Below are positions 24,285-33,458 of a stretch of 64,000 nucleotides of DNA, piece by piece (position 1 is the stretch's first letter; each line of letters starts with the position of its first letter). The notes under the pieces were generated by a model. That model made no database searches, was not told the origin of the DNA, and saw only the letters and a list, made by a program, of their open reading frames with translations. Both the position numbers and the translations under genes were made by a program. The stretch lies in contig CAUSAG010000001.1 in the NCBI GenBank assembly GCA_963529665.1, positions 118,719-182,718 of the forward strand, read 5' to 3'. Origin of the DNA: Kingella_B sp963529665. Lineage in GTDB: Bacteria; Pseudomonadota; Gammaproteobacteria; Burkholderiales; Neisseriaceae.

Positions 24285-26780
24285 TTATTTTTTCTTGGCG
24301 GGGGCTTTTTTGGCTTGCTTGCCGTTGGGTTTGTTATTGGCTTTGGCTTTTTCAGGCTGCCTTGTTTTTTCAGGCTGCCTTGTGGCTTTGTCGTTGGCTT
24401 TGGCTTTTTCAGGCTGCCTTACGGGCTTGGCAACGGGTTTAACAACGGGTTTGACAACAGGTTTAGCAGTGGGCTTGGCTTTGGGCAAAACGATGCGCGG
24501 CTCGTGTTTGGCTTCGTTGCGGCTTTCGGGTTGTTCGGGCGCGGTGGTGGCTGGGGTGGCGGGCTTGCGCACGGGTTTGGGGGCAACTTTGGTGGGCGCA
24601 GTTTTGGCGAGCGCGGTGCTGTCGTTTTCAGGCTGCGTGCTGGGCTGGGCGATAAACCATTGCCATTGTTGTTTTAAGGCGTTGCTGATGGCTTTTTGTT
24701 TTTCTTCGGCGGTGGTGCTGCCTGATGTGATTTGTTGGAAATTTAGGCTCACGCTGGGGTTGTCCATTTTGCCGCTCACGCGGATGGGCAGCGGTTGGCT
24801 CTCGGCATTGCCTTTGAATTGGATGTCTTCGTTGATTTCGTTGCTGGCAAGGTTGAGCTTGCCGCTGCTGGTCATGGTGGCGGCAGGTTGGGTGAGCGTG
24901 GCTTGGGCGGTGTGGTTGCTGATGCCGTTTTGAATGTTGGCATCCAGCACAAAATGGCTAAACGGCATGGCGACGGCTTCGGGCGTGCTGTTGCCGATGC
25001 CCACCAGCAAATTGCGGATGCGGTTGGGGCTGATGCCCGACCATTCGCCATCGTTAATATCCAGTTTCACGCTGCCGTTCAGGCTGGCGAGCAGTTCATC
25101 TGGCTTGCTGCCTTGGGCGACAAGGGCGAATTCGGTGGTGCCTTTGCCGCTGATGCTGCTTTGTTTAAACAAGTCTTGCAGCAGCGGTTGAATTTGCACG
25201 CCTTGGGCTTTTTGGTGGAGCTGGTAGGCGATGGGGGTGTGGTTTTGGATGATCAGGCTGCCTTCGGTGTGTCCGCTGTATAAATCGGCGTTGAGCGGGG
25301 CGAAGATGATGGCTTCGGCGCTGGCGTGGATGCTGGCGTGAACGTTGTCAATTTGGGCGACGGGGGTTTCTAGCGTGCCGATGTCGGTGTCAATTTGGTA
25401 GGTTAAGGGGGCGGTGGGGAAGATTTGGCTGATGTCGCTGGTGCTGGGGTTGTTTTTGATGAGCGCGGTGTAGTTCTTGGTGTTGAGCTTGGCGATTTTC
25501 AGGCTGCCTGTGATGCGGTTTTCGCTGCGGTTGATGCGGATGTTGGCTGGCTGTTTGTCAAACAAGCCTTGCAGCTGGATTTGCCAGTTGGCAAGGTGGG
25601 CAAAATTCAGGCTGCCTTCCATTTCGCTGGCGAAACGGGGCGTGCCTTGTGGCGTGGTTTGGGTGCTGATGAATTTGAGTTTGTTAAACCGTGCGCCGCT
25701 GGCGCTGCGCCATACCAGCTCGGATTTGGCGTTGATGTCTAGGTTGTCTTGCTGGCTGTTGCGCGTGTTAAGGTCTAGGTTGATTTCGTTGCTGTGCAGC
25801 TCGTTGTCGTTCCATTGGGCTTGCGCGGCGGAAAGCGTGCCTGTGGGCTGGTTGGGATGGCTGGGAGCGGTGAACACGGCGTTGATGCCCGTGAGCTTGG
25901 TGTCGGCAAAACGGCTCACCAGCTTGGTTATGCTGATGTTGAAGGTGCTGTTGTGGCGATGGCTGGCGATTTCTAGCTTGCTGTTTTCGGCGATGAAATC
26001 TTGTTCTTTCCAGGTGGCGTTGGTTTTCAGGCTGCCTGAAAAGGTATAGCCGTTTTCTTTGCCGTTGAATTTGACGGCGAGTTTAGGAAATTGCTGGCTG
26101 TTGGGGCTGCTGATGGTGTCGCCTGTGGCGGTGAGTTGCAGGTTGTCCCAATAGGGCGATTGGGCTTGGGCTTCAAGCTGGTAGCCGATGGTGGTGGCGT
26201 TTTGGCGGGCGAGGGCGAGGCTGATTTGGCTGAATGCAAATTCGCCCTGCTCGGCATCGCGCACGATAAGCGTGCCGCGGTTGATTTGCACGCGGTTGAA
26301 CACGGCGGGGCGTTGGTTGCGCGTTTGCCATAAATCGGCAATGTTCCAACGCCCTTGGTTGTTGCGCACCAGCAGCGCATGGGCATCGTCCAACACCAGC
26401 TTTTCAATGGTCGGCTCGCTGATTAAGCTGCTCCAACCGATGCCAATTTTGACTTCTTGCGCGCGCAGCGCTGGGGTTTTGCCATCGGCTTCGCTTAACA
26501 CAACGTTGTGCAGAATCACCGTGGGGCGTGGAAACAGCCTGCGCTCAATTTGCACGTCAAACTGCACCCTGCGCCGCGTGCCTGCTAGGGCTTCGCGGGC
26601 GCGTTGCTGCAAGGCTTCGTATTCGGATACGCGATACAACGCCGCCGAGCCGCCCAAATAAACACCCGCCACAATCAAACACGCAACCAAAGCCATGCGG
26701 CTAATGCGCCAATGGGTGGGGGATAAATGAAATTTGGGCAAGGAAGACATGGCAGCTGGCAAGTAAACGAAAGGCTGCAT
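24285..26780 (-). CDS. AsmA family envelope protein
   Basis: Inner-membrane anchored protein of the AsmA/TamB-like group, implicated elsewhere in outer-membrane lipid homeostasis. Up to 831 residues. A membrane anchor (about 28-50, VACLIVAGVYLGGSAALYRV) is followed by the AsmA N-domain (LKF-type repeats such as VQIERRLFPRPTVILHNVVL) and a C-terminal AsmA_2-like part around 520-690. The last 100 residues are low-complexity Lys/Pro/Ala, with RQPEK three times, each encoded by a DUS. The start is uncertain: ATG 26780 or ATG 26750 (MSSLPKFHL), neither with a good ribosome site. Divergent from glnD. Confidence 0.85.
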   Translation of the reverse strand: MQPFVYLPAAMSSLPKFHLSPTHWRISRMALVACLIVAGVYLGGSAALYRVSEYEALQQRAREALAGTRRRVQFDVQIERRLFPRPTVILHNVVLSEADGKTPALRAQEVKIGIGWSSLISEPTIEKLVLDDAHALLVRNNQGRWNIADLWQTRNQRPAVFNRVQINRGTLIVRDAEQGEFAFSQISLALARQNATTIGYQLEAQAQSPYWDNLQLTATGDTISSPNSQQFPKLAVKFNGKENGYTFSGSLKTNATWKEQDFIAENSKLEIASHRHNSTFNISITKLVSRFADTKLTGINAVFTAPSHPNQPTGTLSAAQAQWNDNELHSNEINLDLNTRNSQQDNLDINAKSELVWRSASGARFNKLKFISTQTTPQGTPRFASEMEGSLNFAHLANWQIQLQGLFDKQPANIRINRSENRITGSLKIAKLNTKNYTALIKNNPSTSDISQIFPTAPLTYQIDTDIGTLETPVAQIDNVHASIHASAEAIIFAPLNADLYSGHTEGSLIIQNHTPIAYQLHQKAQGVQIQPLLQDLFKQSSISGKGTTEFALVAQGSKPDELLASLNGSVKLDINDGEWSGISPNRIRNLLVGIGNSTPEAVAMPFSHFVLDANIQNGISNHTAQATLTQPAATMTSSGKLNLASNEINEDIQFKGNAESQPLPIRVSGKMDNPSVSLNFQQITSGSTTAEEKQKAISNALKQQWQWFIAQPSTQPENDSTALAKTAPTKVAPKPVRKPATPATTAPEQPESRNEAKHEPRIVLPKAKPTAKPVVKPVVKPVAKPVRQPEKAKANDKATRQPEKTRQPEKAKANNKPNGKQAKKAPAKKK

Positions 26781-26907
26781 TTTAGCAAACTTTATGCGCG
26801 GGCGTGTTGATAAGCCGTATCATTTAGGCAGCTTGAAAACGAGCGAAGCGAGTTTCAGCGAAGCTAAAACAAGCATTGCAAATACGTTTTCAGGCTGCCT
26901 GATGCAC

Positions 26908-26913
26908 TATAAT
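26908..26913 (+). promoter_or_regulatory. -10 element for glnD
   Basis: A perfect TATAAT 46 bp before ATG 26959. It would start transcription near 26920, beyond the alternative starts at 26794 and 26902, so it supports the 26959 start. No convincing -35. Confidence 0.45.
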
Positions 26914-26958
26914 GCCGCTCTCTTGTTTACAATCCTTTACCAAGCCAAACCAACCGCC

Positions 26959-29511
26959 ATGCCCTTCGCCCAATACCAAGCCCAAACCGCAGCCGCCGCC
27001 CAATCCTTCCAGCAAAACCATCGTCCCTATCTTTATTTTCGCCGCCACACCGCCGCCGCCGATGCCTTGCTTGCCGCCCTTTGGCAACGCCATTTTTCAG
27101 GCTGCCCACAGCTTTGCCTGCTCGCCACCGGCGGCTACGGGCGCGGCGAACTCTATCCGCATTCCGATTTAGACCTTGCCATTTTCTCGCCCAACGAACT
27201 CACCGCCGCCGAGCAAGAAAGAATCGCCCAATTTATCCAAACCTTGTGGGACAACCAACTCGCTCCCGCGCCGCAATCAGGCAGCCTGAAACAAATCGCC
27301 CAAGCCGCGCAAAACGATTTAACCACCAGCACCGCCCTGCTAGAAGCCCGCCCCCTTTGCGGCAACCGCGCCCTTGCCCAACAAGCCATCTACCGCTTCA
27401 ACCAACAGCGCGAAATCGTCCCCTTTATAGAAAGCAAACTGCTGGAAATGCAGCAACGCCACGCCAAGCAGCCCAGCCAAACGCTAGAACCCCACATCAA
27501 AAACGGCATCGGCAGCCTGCGCGATTTGCACGTCATCAACTGGCTCGCTCGCGTGCAAAATCTCAACCTTGCCGCCCCAACCGCCGCCCAGCCCGCCATC
27601 ATTACCCCCGCCGAAGCCAAACTGCTGCGCCACAGCCACCGCACGCTTGCTCAACTGCGCATCGCCATGCACCTTGCCGCCCTGCGCGAAGAAGATCGCC
27701 TGATTTTTGACCTACAACACACCCTCGCCCAGCAAAACCCATTTTCAGGCTGCCTCAATCCTATAAACAACCAGCCCCAAAGTAGCCTGAAAACCAACAT
27801 AGAACACCTCATGCACGCCTACTACCGCACCACCAAAACCATCCAGCAGCTCAGCGGCATCCTCATCCCCATGCTACGCGAACGCATCTACTCCCCCCTG
27901 CCCCGCATCGCCCGCCCCCTCAACCAACACTACACCCAAATCAACCACACCCTCGCCACCAACAACCTCTCCCTGTTCACCCAACAGCCCGAACACATCC
28001 TTATCCTCCCCCACATCCTGCAAACCCACCGCGACATCAACCAAATCGCCCCCCAAACCCTACGCGCATGGTGGGCAGCCGCGCAAAAACTAGACCCCAG
28101 CTTCAACCAAACCCCCGCCCACCGCGCCCAATTCCTCCAATTTTTCCAAACCAACGAAGGGCTCACCCACACCCTGCGCCTGCTCAACCTCTACGGCATC
28201 CTCGCCCGCTACCTGCCCCAATGGCACAACATCGTCGGGCTGCTGCAACACGACCTCTACCACATCTACCCCGTAGACGACCACATCCTCATCACCCTAG
28301 CCCACCTGCGCCGCCTCGCCCAAGAAGAACACAGCCACGAAAACCCCGCCCTCTCCACCCTCATGCAACACCACCCCAAGCAACCCATCCTCTACCTCGC
28401 CGCCCTGTTCCACGACATCGCCAAAGGGCGCGGCGGCGACCACGCCCAACTCGGCGCACAAGATGCCGCCCAATTCGCCCAAGCCCACCAGCTCAATCCA
28501 CACGACAGCGACTTGCTCACATGGCTCGTGCGCGAACACCTGCTCATGTCGCAAACCGCGCAAAAAGAAGACATCAGCGACCCCGCCATCATCCAAAAAT
28601 TTGCCCAGCGCGTGCAAAGCCAAGAAAAACTAGACTCGCTCTACCTGCTCACCGTCTGCGACATCCGCGCCACCAACCCCAAAATCTGGAACACATGGAA
28701 AGCCCAACTGCTAGACCAACTTTACCACACCACCCGCGCCCAACTATCAGGCAGCCTGAAAACCACCAGCATCCACGACCGCTACCAACACGCCAACCAA
28801 ATTCTCACCCAACAAAACCACAGCCCCAAAGCCATCCGCAGCCTATTCAATGCACTGGGTGCAGCCTACTTCGCCCGCCACAACAGCCCAACCATCGCCC
28901 GCCAGCTCCCCCAAATCGCCGCCCAGCCCCACCAACCCCACGCCAGCGTAACCCCCGAAGACAACGGCAACTGGCGCATACTCGTCTATATGCCCAACCA
29001 AGACCGCCTGTTCACCCGCCTATGCCGCCTATTCGGGCAACACCAGTTTGACATCGTTGCCGCCCGCGCCTTCATTACCGCCCACGATTTCATTTTAGAC
29101 AACTTCATCCTTACCCCCCCGCCCCACCACAGCAGCGAAGAACTGCACCAGCTACGCACCACCCTGCAAGCCCAGCTTACCCAATTTGCCCACGGCAACA
29201 TCCCCACCTTCGCCCCACACAAAACCCAACCCAGCCGCCGCGCCCGCCTGCTGCCGCTCGCCCCCCGCATCCACATCCAGCCCGAAGAAGAACCCCACCG
29301 CTACACCATCCAAATCATCGCCGCCAACCGCCCCAACCTGCTCGCCGACCTCACCGAAGTCTTCGCCCAGCACAACATTCGCCTACACTACGCCAAAATC
29401 GCCACCCTCGCCGACCGCGCCGAAGACAGCTTTCTCGTCGCCAGCCACACCCTTGCCAACCCCAGCCAAGAGTTTGCCCTTAAACGCGATTTGCTAAATG
29501 CCATCGCGTGA
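26959..29511 (+). CDS. glnD: Bifunctional PII uridylyltransferase / uridylyl-removing enzyme
   Basis: Senses glutamine and modifies the PII protein to control nitrogen metabolism. The start chosen is ATG 26959 (MPFAQYQAQTAAAA), 850 residues, the usual length, since upstream codons lie before the likely transcription start and are DUS-derived. Nucleotidyltransferase motif GGYGRGELYPHSDLDL is at about 57-72; HD motif FHDIAKGRGGDH near 484; two C-terminal ACT domains begin near WRILVYMPNQDRLF (about 671) and YTIQIIAANRPNLLADL (about 781). Like recB, its coding strand is C-rich and G-poor. glnB is not in the window. Confidence 0.95.
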   Translation: MPFAQYQAQTAAAAQSFQQNHRPYLYFRRHTAAADALLAALWQRHFSGCPQLCLLATGGYGRGELYPHSDLDLAIFSPNELTAAEQERIAQFIQTLWDNQLAPAPQSGSLKQIAQAAQNDLTTSTALLEARPLCGNRALAQQAIYRFNQQREIVPFIESKLLEMQQRHAKQPSQTLEPHIKNGIGSLRDLHVINWLARVQNLNLAAPTAAQPAIITPAEAKLLRHSHRTLAQLRIAMHLAALREEDRLIFDLQHTLAQQNPFSGCLNPINNQPQSSLKTNIEHLMHAYYRTTKTIQQLSGILIPMLRERIYSPLPRIARPLNQHYTQINHTLATNNLSLFTQQPEHILILPHILQTHRDINQIAPQTLRAWWAAAQKLDPSFNQTPAHRAQFLQFFQTNEGLTHTLRLLNLYGILARYLPQWHNIVGLLQHDLYHIYPVDDHILITLAHLRRLAQEEHSHENPALSTLMQHHPKQPILYLAALFHDIAKGRGGDHAQLGAQDAAQFAQAHQLNPHDSDLLTWLVREHLLMSQTAQKEDISDPAIIQKFAQRVQSQEKLDSLYLLTVCDIRATNPKIWNTWKAQLLDQLYHTTRAQLSGSLKTTSIHDRYQHANQILTQQNHSPKAIRSLFNALGAAYFARHNSPTIARQLPQIAAQPHQPHASVTPEDNGNWRILVYMPNQDRLFTRLCRLFGQHQFDIVAARAFITAHDFILDNFILTPPPHHSSEELHQLRTTLQAQLTQFAHGNIPTFAPHKTQPSRRARLLPLAPRIHIQPEEEPHRYTIQIIAANRPNLLADLTEVFAQHNIRLHYAKIATLADRAEDSFLVASHTLANPSQEFALKRDLLNAIA

Positions 29512-29534
29512 ATGCGTTTATCGCGCCCATACCA

Positions 29535-29587
29535 TTTTTCAGGCTGCCTGCTTAACGCCAACCGCATCTCCAAAGGCAGCCTGAAAA
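29535..29587. terminator. DUS inverted pair after glnD
   Basis: TTTTTCAGGCTGCCT and AGGCAGCCTGAAAA pair across a 24-nt loop, just beyond the glnD stop. Confidence 0.55.
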
Positions 29588-29648
29588 CATCTCCCCCCAT
29601 TCGCACAAATCCCCATATCCTTTTCAGGCTGCCCCATCCCCCCCACTT

Positions 29649-29677
29649 TTGGCAGCCCCCACTATTTTTGATATGAT
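29649..29677 (+). promoter_or_regulatory. Sigma-70 promoter of the LprI-like lipoprotein gene
   Basis: -35 TTGGCA (29649-29654), 17-bp spacer, -10 TATGAT (29672-29677), 45 bp before the ATG. Confidence 0.65.
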
Positions 29678-29722
29678 GCCGCCTGTTTATTTTTTAACCA
29701 GTTTTAACCAGAAAGCCACAAA

Positions 29723-30814
29723 ATGAAACAAACCGCCATCGCCGCCCTTTGCGCCGCCCTTGCCCTGAGCGCCTGTTCCAAAAACGAAACCCCACCGACT
29801 GCCGCATCCGCAGCGTCCGCCGTTGCCAGCAACACCAGCTGCGAAATGCCCGCGCTCAACAGCCAAGTCAAACAAATCCTACAAGACACCATCGGCAGCA
29901 ACGCCAAGCGCATCGCCCAAGCCAATGCCAACGACTATATAGACGCCGACAAACTCATCGCCCTAGCCGCCCAATTAAACGTAACCGTAAGCGATGCCCA
30001 AGCAGGGCAAATGCCCGACACCTGCCAAGCGCAAGTTGCCATCGCCATCCCCGAAAACATCATCAAACAAGCGCAAACCAACGCCCCCTTGCTGCAAAGC
30101 GAAGCCCCGCTAGACATCATCAACCAACGCCTAACGGGCAGCAACAGCACATTCAGCAACAACAGCATCAACTTTCCGCTCAACTATTCCGCCAAAAACA
30201 ACCAATTCGCCCTAACCGATAACAACCTTACAGGCGCCGCCAACATGATTGCCGACGCCCTTGCCGCCTACGGCGTAAAAGACACGCTCAACGTAAACGG
30301 CAAAAACGTTAGCCGCGCCGAAGCGCTTAAACTGCTCAAACAAAAAGACCAGCCCAAAGCCGAAGAAGCCTCAATCCCCGCGCCGCAAACCGTTCCCCCG
30401 ATTGACATCCCCGAGCCGCCCAAGCCCGAAGACTTGCGCAAAGCCGTGCCCGCGCCCAAAACCGAAGCACTAGACAACGAAAGCGCATCCATCCCAGCCA
30501 AACAGCAGCCTGAAAAACTCACCCCACCCGCAGAAAAACCCAGCGCCCTAAGCAATAAAGAACTGGATGCCGCGCGCGAAGACAACAGCAAAGCCGACCA
30601 ATCCATCAAATCCGCATGGCGCAAAATTGAACCGCAAGTGCAGCAAAGCCTGATTGAAGAGCAGCGCGAATGGGAAACCAAAAAACGCGCCAACTGCCGC
30701 AACGCCGCCGCCAAAGGCAAAAGCGCCAGCGAAAGCCAATACCTGCAACTGCAATGCGACACCCGCATGACGCGCGAGCGCGTGCAATATTTAAAAGGTT
30801 ACAGCATTGAATAA
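29723..30814 (+). CDS. Lipoprotein with C-terminal LprI-like (DUF1311) domain
   Basis: 363 residues. The signal peptide MKQTAIAALCAALALSAC ends in a clear lipobox (LSAC, Cys 18), and the next residues SKNE suggest outer-membrane sorting. A novel N-terminal part (about 40-200) is followed by a Pro/Glu/Lys-rich linker (about 215-285) and a C-terminal helical domain from SIKSAWRKIEPQVQQSLIEEQREWE to the end. That domain, with two cysteines (RANCRN, LQCDTR), is LprI-like; some relatives inhibit lysozyme. Whether this one does is inference. It has its own promoter and a compact DUS hairpin after the stop. Confidence 0.8.
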   Translation: MKQTAIAALCAALALSACSKNETPPTAASAASAVASNTSCEMPALNSQVKQILQDTIGSNAKRIAQANANDYIDADKLIALAAQLNVTVSDAQAGQMPDTCQAQVAIAIPENIIKQAQTNAPLLQSEAPLDIINQRLTGSNSTFSNNSINFPLNYSAKNNQFALTDNNLTGAANMIADALAAYGVKDTLNVNGKNVSRAEALKLLKQKDQPKAEEASIPAPQTVPPIDIPEPPKPEDLRKAVPAPKTEALDNESASIPAKQQPEKLTPPAEKPSALSNKELDAAREDNSKADQSIKSAWRKIEPQVQQSLIEEQREWETKKRANCRNAAAKGKSASESQYLQLQCDTRMTRERVQYLKGYSIE

Positions 30815-30828
30815 TGCCGCCAACAGCA

Positions 30829-30851
30829 GCAGCCTGAAACTTTCAGGCTGC
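30829..30851. terminator. Compact DUS hairpin after the lipoprotein gene
   Basis: GCAGCCTGAAA and TTTCAGGCTGC are separated by a single base, followed by a short T-rich run. Confidence 0.6.
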
Positions 30852-30947
30852 CTTATTGTTTGCCCCCATCAACATCCAACCGCAGTCTAAAAAATAAGCG
30901 CAGCAAGTTTCTGCCAAGCCATTCAGGCTGCCCAAAGGAGTCACATC

Positions 30948-31733
30948 ATGCCCGACATCCTCGCCAAAATTCTCGCCACCAAAGCCGAAGAAATCGCCGC
31001 ACAAAAAGCCGAAATCTCGTTAGAAAACATGAAAGTGCAAGCACGCACCGCCGAGCCACCGCGCGATTTTATCGGCGCACTGCGTGCCAAACACGCCGCC
31101 AATCAGCCCGCCATCATCGCCGAAATCAAAAAAGCCAGCCCATCCAAAGGGCTTATCCGCCCCGATTTTCACCCCGATGAACACGCCAAAGACTACGAAA
31201 CCGCAGGCGTGGCTTGCCTATCTGTGCTCACCGACGAATCTTATTTCCAAGGCTCGCCTGTTTACCTGCGCCAAGCCCGCGCCGCCGTTTCGCTGCCCGT
31301 GTTGCGCAAAGACTTCATCATCGACGAATACCAAATCTACCAAGCCCGCGCATGGGGCGCCGATGCCGTTTTGCTGATTGCCGCCGCATTGGATGAAACC
31401 GCGCTGCTGCATTTGGAACGCGTTGCCCACAGCCTAAACATGGCGGTGTTGGTGGAATTGCACGACGAGAGCGAAGTGCAAAAATGTGCCCACATGACCA
31501 CGCCCTTGCGCGGCGTAAACAACCGCAATTTGCATACTTTTGAAGTGGATTTACAGCAAACCATCACGCTGTTGCCACAGCTGGGCGACAGCATTGTGGT
31601 AACCGAAAGCGGCATCCGCGACCATGAAGACGTGAAACTGATGCAGCAACACGGCGTGAACACCTTCCTAATCGGCGAAACCTTTATGCGCGCCGATGAC
31701 ATCGTTGCCGAAGTGGGGAAACTGTTTCAATGA
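30948..31733 (+). CDS. trpC: Indole-3-glycerol phosphate synthase
   Basis: Closes the indole ring in tryptophan synthesis. 261 residues, single-function (no fused TrpF). TIM-barrel signatures: AEIKKASPSKGLIR (catalytic Lys and Glu), CLSVLTDESYFQGS, VLRKDFIIDEYQIYQARAWGADAVLLI, VELHDESEV, GVNNRNLHTFEV and VTESGI. AAAGGAG precedes the ATG. It overlaps the next gene by ATGA. Other trp genes are scattered; trpB is at 58234. Confidence 0.96.
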   Translation: MPDILAKILATKAEEIAAQKAEISLENMKVQARTAEPPRDFIGALRAKHAANQPAIIAEIKKASPSKGLIRPDFHPDEHAKDYETAGVACLSVLTDESYFQGSPVYLRQARAAVSLPVLRKDFIIDEYQIYQARAWGADAVLLIAAALDETALLHLERVAHSLNMAVLVELHDESEVQKCAHMTTPLRGVNNRNLHTFEVDLQQTITLLPQLGDSIVVTESGIRDHEDVKLMQQHGVNTFLIGETFMRADDIVAEVGKLFQ

Positions 31734-32266
31734 AACGCCCCGCTTTCAAGCTGAAACCTGAACACGCCCTGCCGCTGATATTGGTTGCCGTGGTGCTCAC
31801 GCTCACTTTTCTGATGACTTTGCGCGCCAAACTGCGCCAGCCAGCCGCCGCGCCCGTTGTCGCATCGGCGCTAATCGCCGCTTCCGATGCTGCTTCCGCT
31901 GCCGCCAAAGACTATTCTTGGGTGCAAAACACCCAGCAAGACGACATTCTCAACGCCCGCCGCGAAGCCAAAGAGCAAGTGGGCGCAGCCGACATCGCGG
32001 CATGGGAAAACACGCCCCCTGCCGAGTCGTTTACAGTGCCGCCCGAAGCCCTGCCCGAAAATCTGCCGCCCTTGCCCGCAACCTGCGAGCGCTACTATCA
32101 ACGCGTGGATCAATGCTTTGCCCAGCAAGGCGAAGACGCCGAAGCCCTGCGCGCCTCCAACCAAGATTTGCGCGTGGAACTGGCGCGCAGCAATCCCAGC
32201 GAAAACGAATGCGCGGCGCTTAACCGCAGCTTTGACACGCTCGCGCCCACGCTGGGCTGTCGTTGA
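31730..32266 (+). CDS. Hypothetical single-pass membrane protein
   Basis: 178 residues, translationally coupled to trpC by a 4-bp ATGA overlap. A membrane span (about 13-33, ALPLILVAVVLTLTFLMTL) follows a short basic cytoplasmic tail, and the rest would be periplasmic. An Ala/Ser-rich linker leads to a C-terminal part with four cysteines (TCERYYQRVDQCF, NECAALN, LGCR), likely two disulfides. Not recognised. The link to tryptophan synthesis is by position only. Confidence 0.75.
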   Translation: MKRPAFKLKPEHALPLILVAVVLTLTFLMTLRAKLRQPAAAPVVASALIAASDAASAAAKDYSWVQNTQQDDILNARREAKEQVGAADIAAWENTPPAESFTVPPEALPENLPPLPATCERYYQRVDQCFAQQGEDAEALRASNQDLRVELARSNPSENECAALNRSFDTLAPTLGCR

Positions 32267-32402
32267 TGTTTTTCAGGCTGCCTACGATGCCGTTCACAAA
32301 ACAGACAAGGCAGCCTGAAACGCCCTGCCATCCGCGCAACCTTTCTCCCATCCGCCATTTAGGCAGCCCGAAAGCCGAAGGCTTCAACGAAGTTAAAACC
32401 CC

Positions 32403-33281
32403 ATGAAATTCGCCTTCTTCGTGCTCAAACTATTGAGCAAACTCCCCCACCGCGCCCTACGCGCTCTCGCCCATTTTTTCGGCTGGCTGTGCTACTGGCT
32501 GGTTGCGCCGCGCCGCAAAGTCGGGCAAATCAACCTTGCGCTGTGTTTCCCCGAAAAAAGCGCCGCCGAGCGCGACCAAATCCTGCGCCAACATTTCTAC
32601 CACATGGCGCTGCTGCTGCTGGAATACGGCAAATATTGGTATGCCCCCGCCGCCGAGTTGCGCCAAATGGTGCACTACCAAGACAAACACATTCTAGACG
32701 ACGCCCTTGCCGCGGGCGAAAAAGTCATTCTGCTCTATCCACATTTCACCGCCTTTGAAGCCGCCGTGTATGCGCTCAACCAAAATGTGCCGCTGATTAG
32801 CGTGTATTCCCACCAAAAAAACGCCGCGCTGGACGCGCAAATCCTGCATGGGCGACATCGTTACAACAACGTCTTTCTCGTGGGGCGCACCGAAGGCTTG
32901 CGCAGCATTATCAAGCACATCCGCAGCGAAGCCGCCCCGTTTCTCTATCTGCCCGACCAAGACTTCGGCGCAAAAGATTCACTGTTTGTGGATTTTTTTG
33001 GCGTTCAGGCGGCCACCATCGCAGGCTTGCCTCGCATCGCGCAAATGACCCGCGCCAAAATCATCCCCGCCATCCCCACGCGCCAAGCCGATGGCACGGT
33101 GTTGCTGCGCTTTTACCCCGCATGGGAAAACTACCCCAGCGCCGACCTTGCCGCCGATGTACGCCGCATGAACGCCTTTATTGAAGAGCGCGTGCGCGAA
33201 CACATTCCGCAGTATTATTGGCTGCACAAACGCTTCAAAACGCGTCCCGCTGGCGAGCCATCGTTTTACAACGCCAAATAG
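32403..33281 (+). CDS. LpxL/HtrB family lipid A acyltransferase
   Basis: Adds a secondary acyl chain to lipid A at the inner membrane. 292 residues. An N-terminal hydrophobic anchor (about 1-37) carries the first helices. The catalytic HxxxxE motif is HFTAFE (about 116-121), then PDQDFG and the conserved C-terminal QYYWLHKRFKTRP. Which position and chain it transfers (LpxL1 or LpxL2 type) cannot be told. The ATG lies directly after a DUS-family D repeat and has no clear ribosome site. Confidence 0.88.
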   Translation: MKFAFFVLKLLSKLPHRALRALAHFFGWLCYWLVAPRRKVGQINLALCFPEKSAAERDQILRQHFYHMALLLLEYGKYWYAPAAELRQMVHYQDKHILDDALAAGEKVILLYPHFTAFEAAVYALNQNVPLISVYSHQKNAALDAQILHGRHRYNNVFLVGRTEGLRSIIKHIRSEAAPFLYLPDQDFGAKDSLFVDFFGVQAATIAGLPRIAQMTRAKIIPAIPTRQADGTVLLRFYPAWENYPSADLAADVRRMNAFIEERVREHIPQYYWLHKRFKTRPAGEPSFYNAK

Positions 33282-33458
33282 ATGGGCAACGCAAAGGCAG
33301 CCTGAAAAACCATGCCAACCGTTTTTCAGGCTGCCTTCATGTTTTCAGGCTGCCAAATAACCAAATCTTCTAACAAACATAAACACAAAATCTTTTTCAG
33401 GCTGCCCAATCGCCCCTACAATCCGCCCGTCTTTTTCACACAAACTAAGGAACACAAA

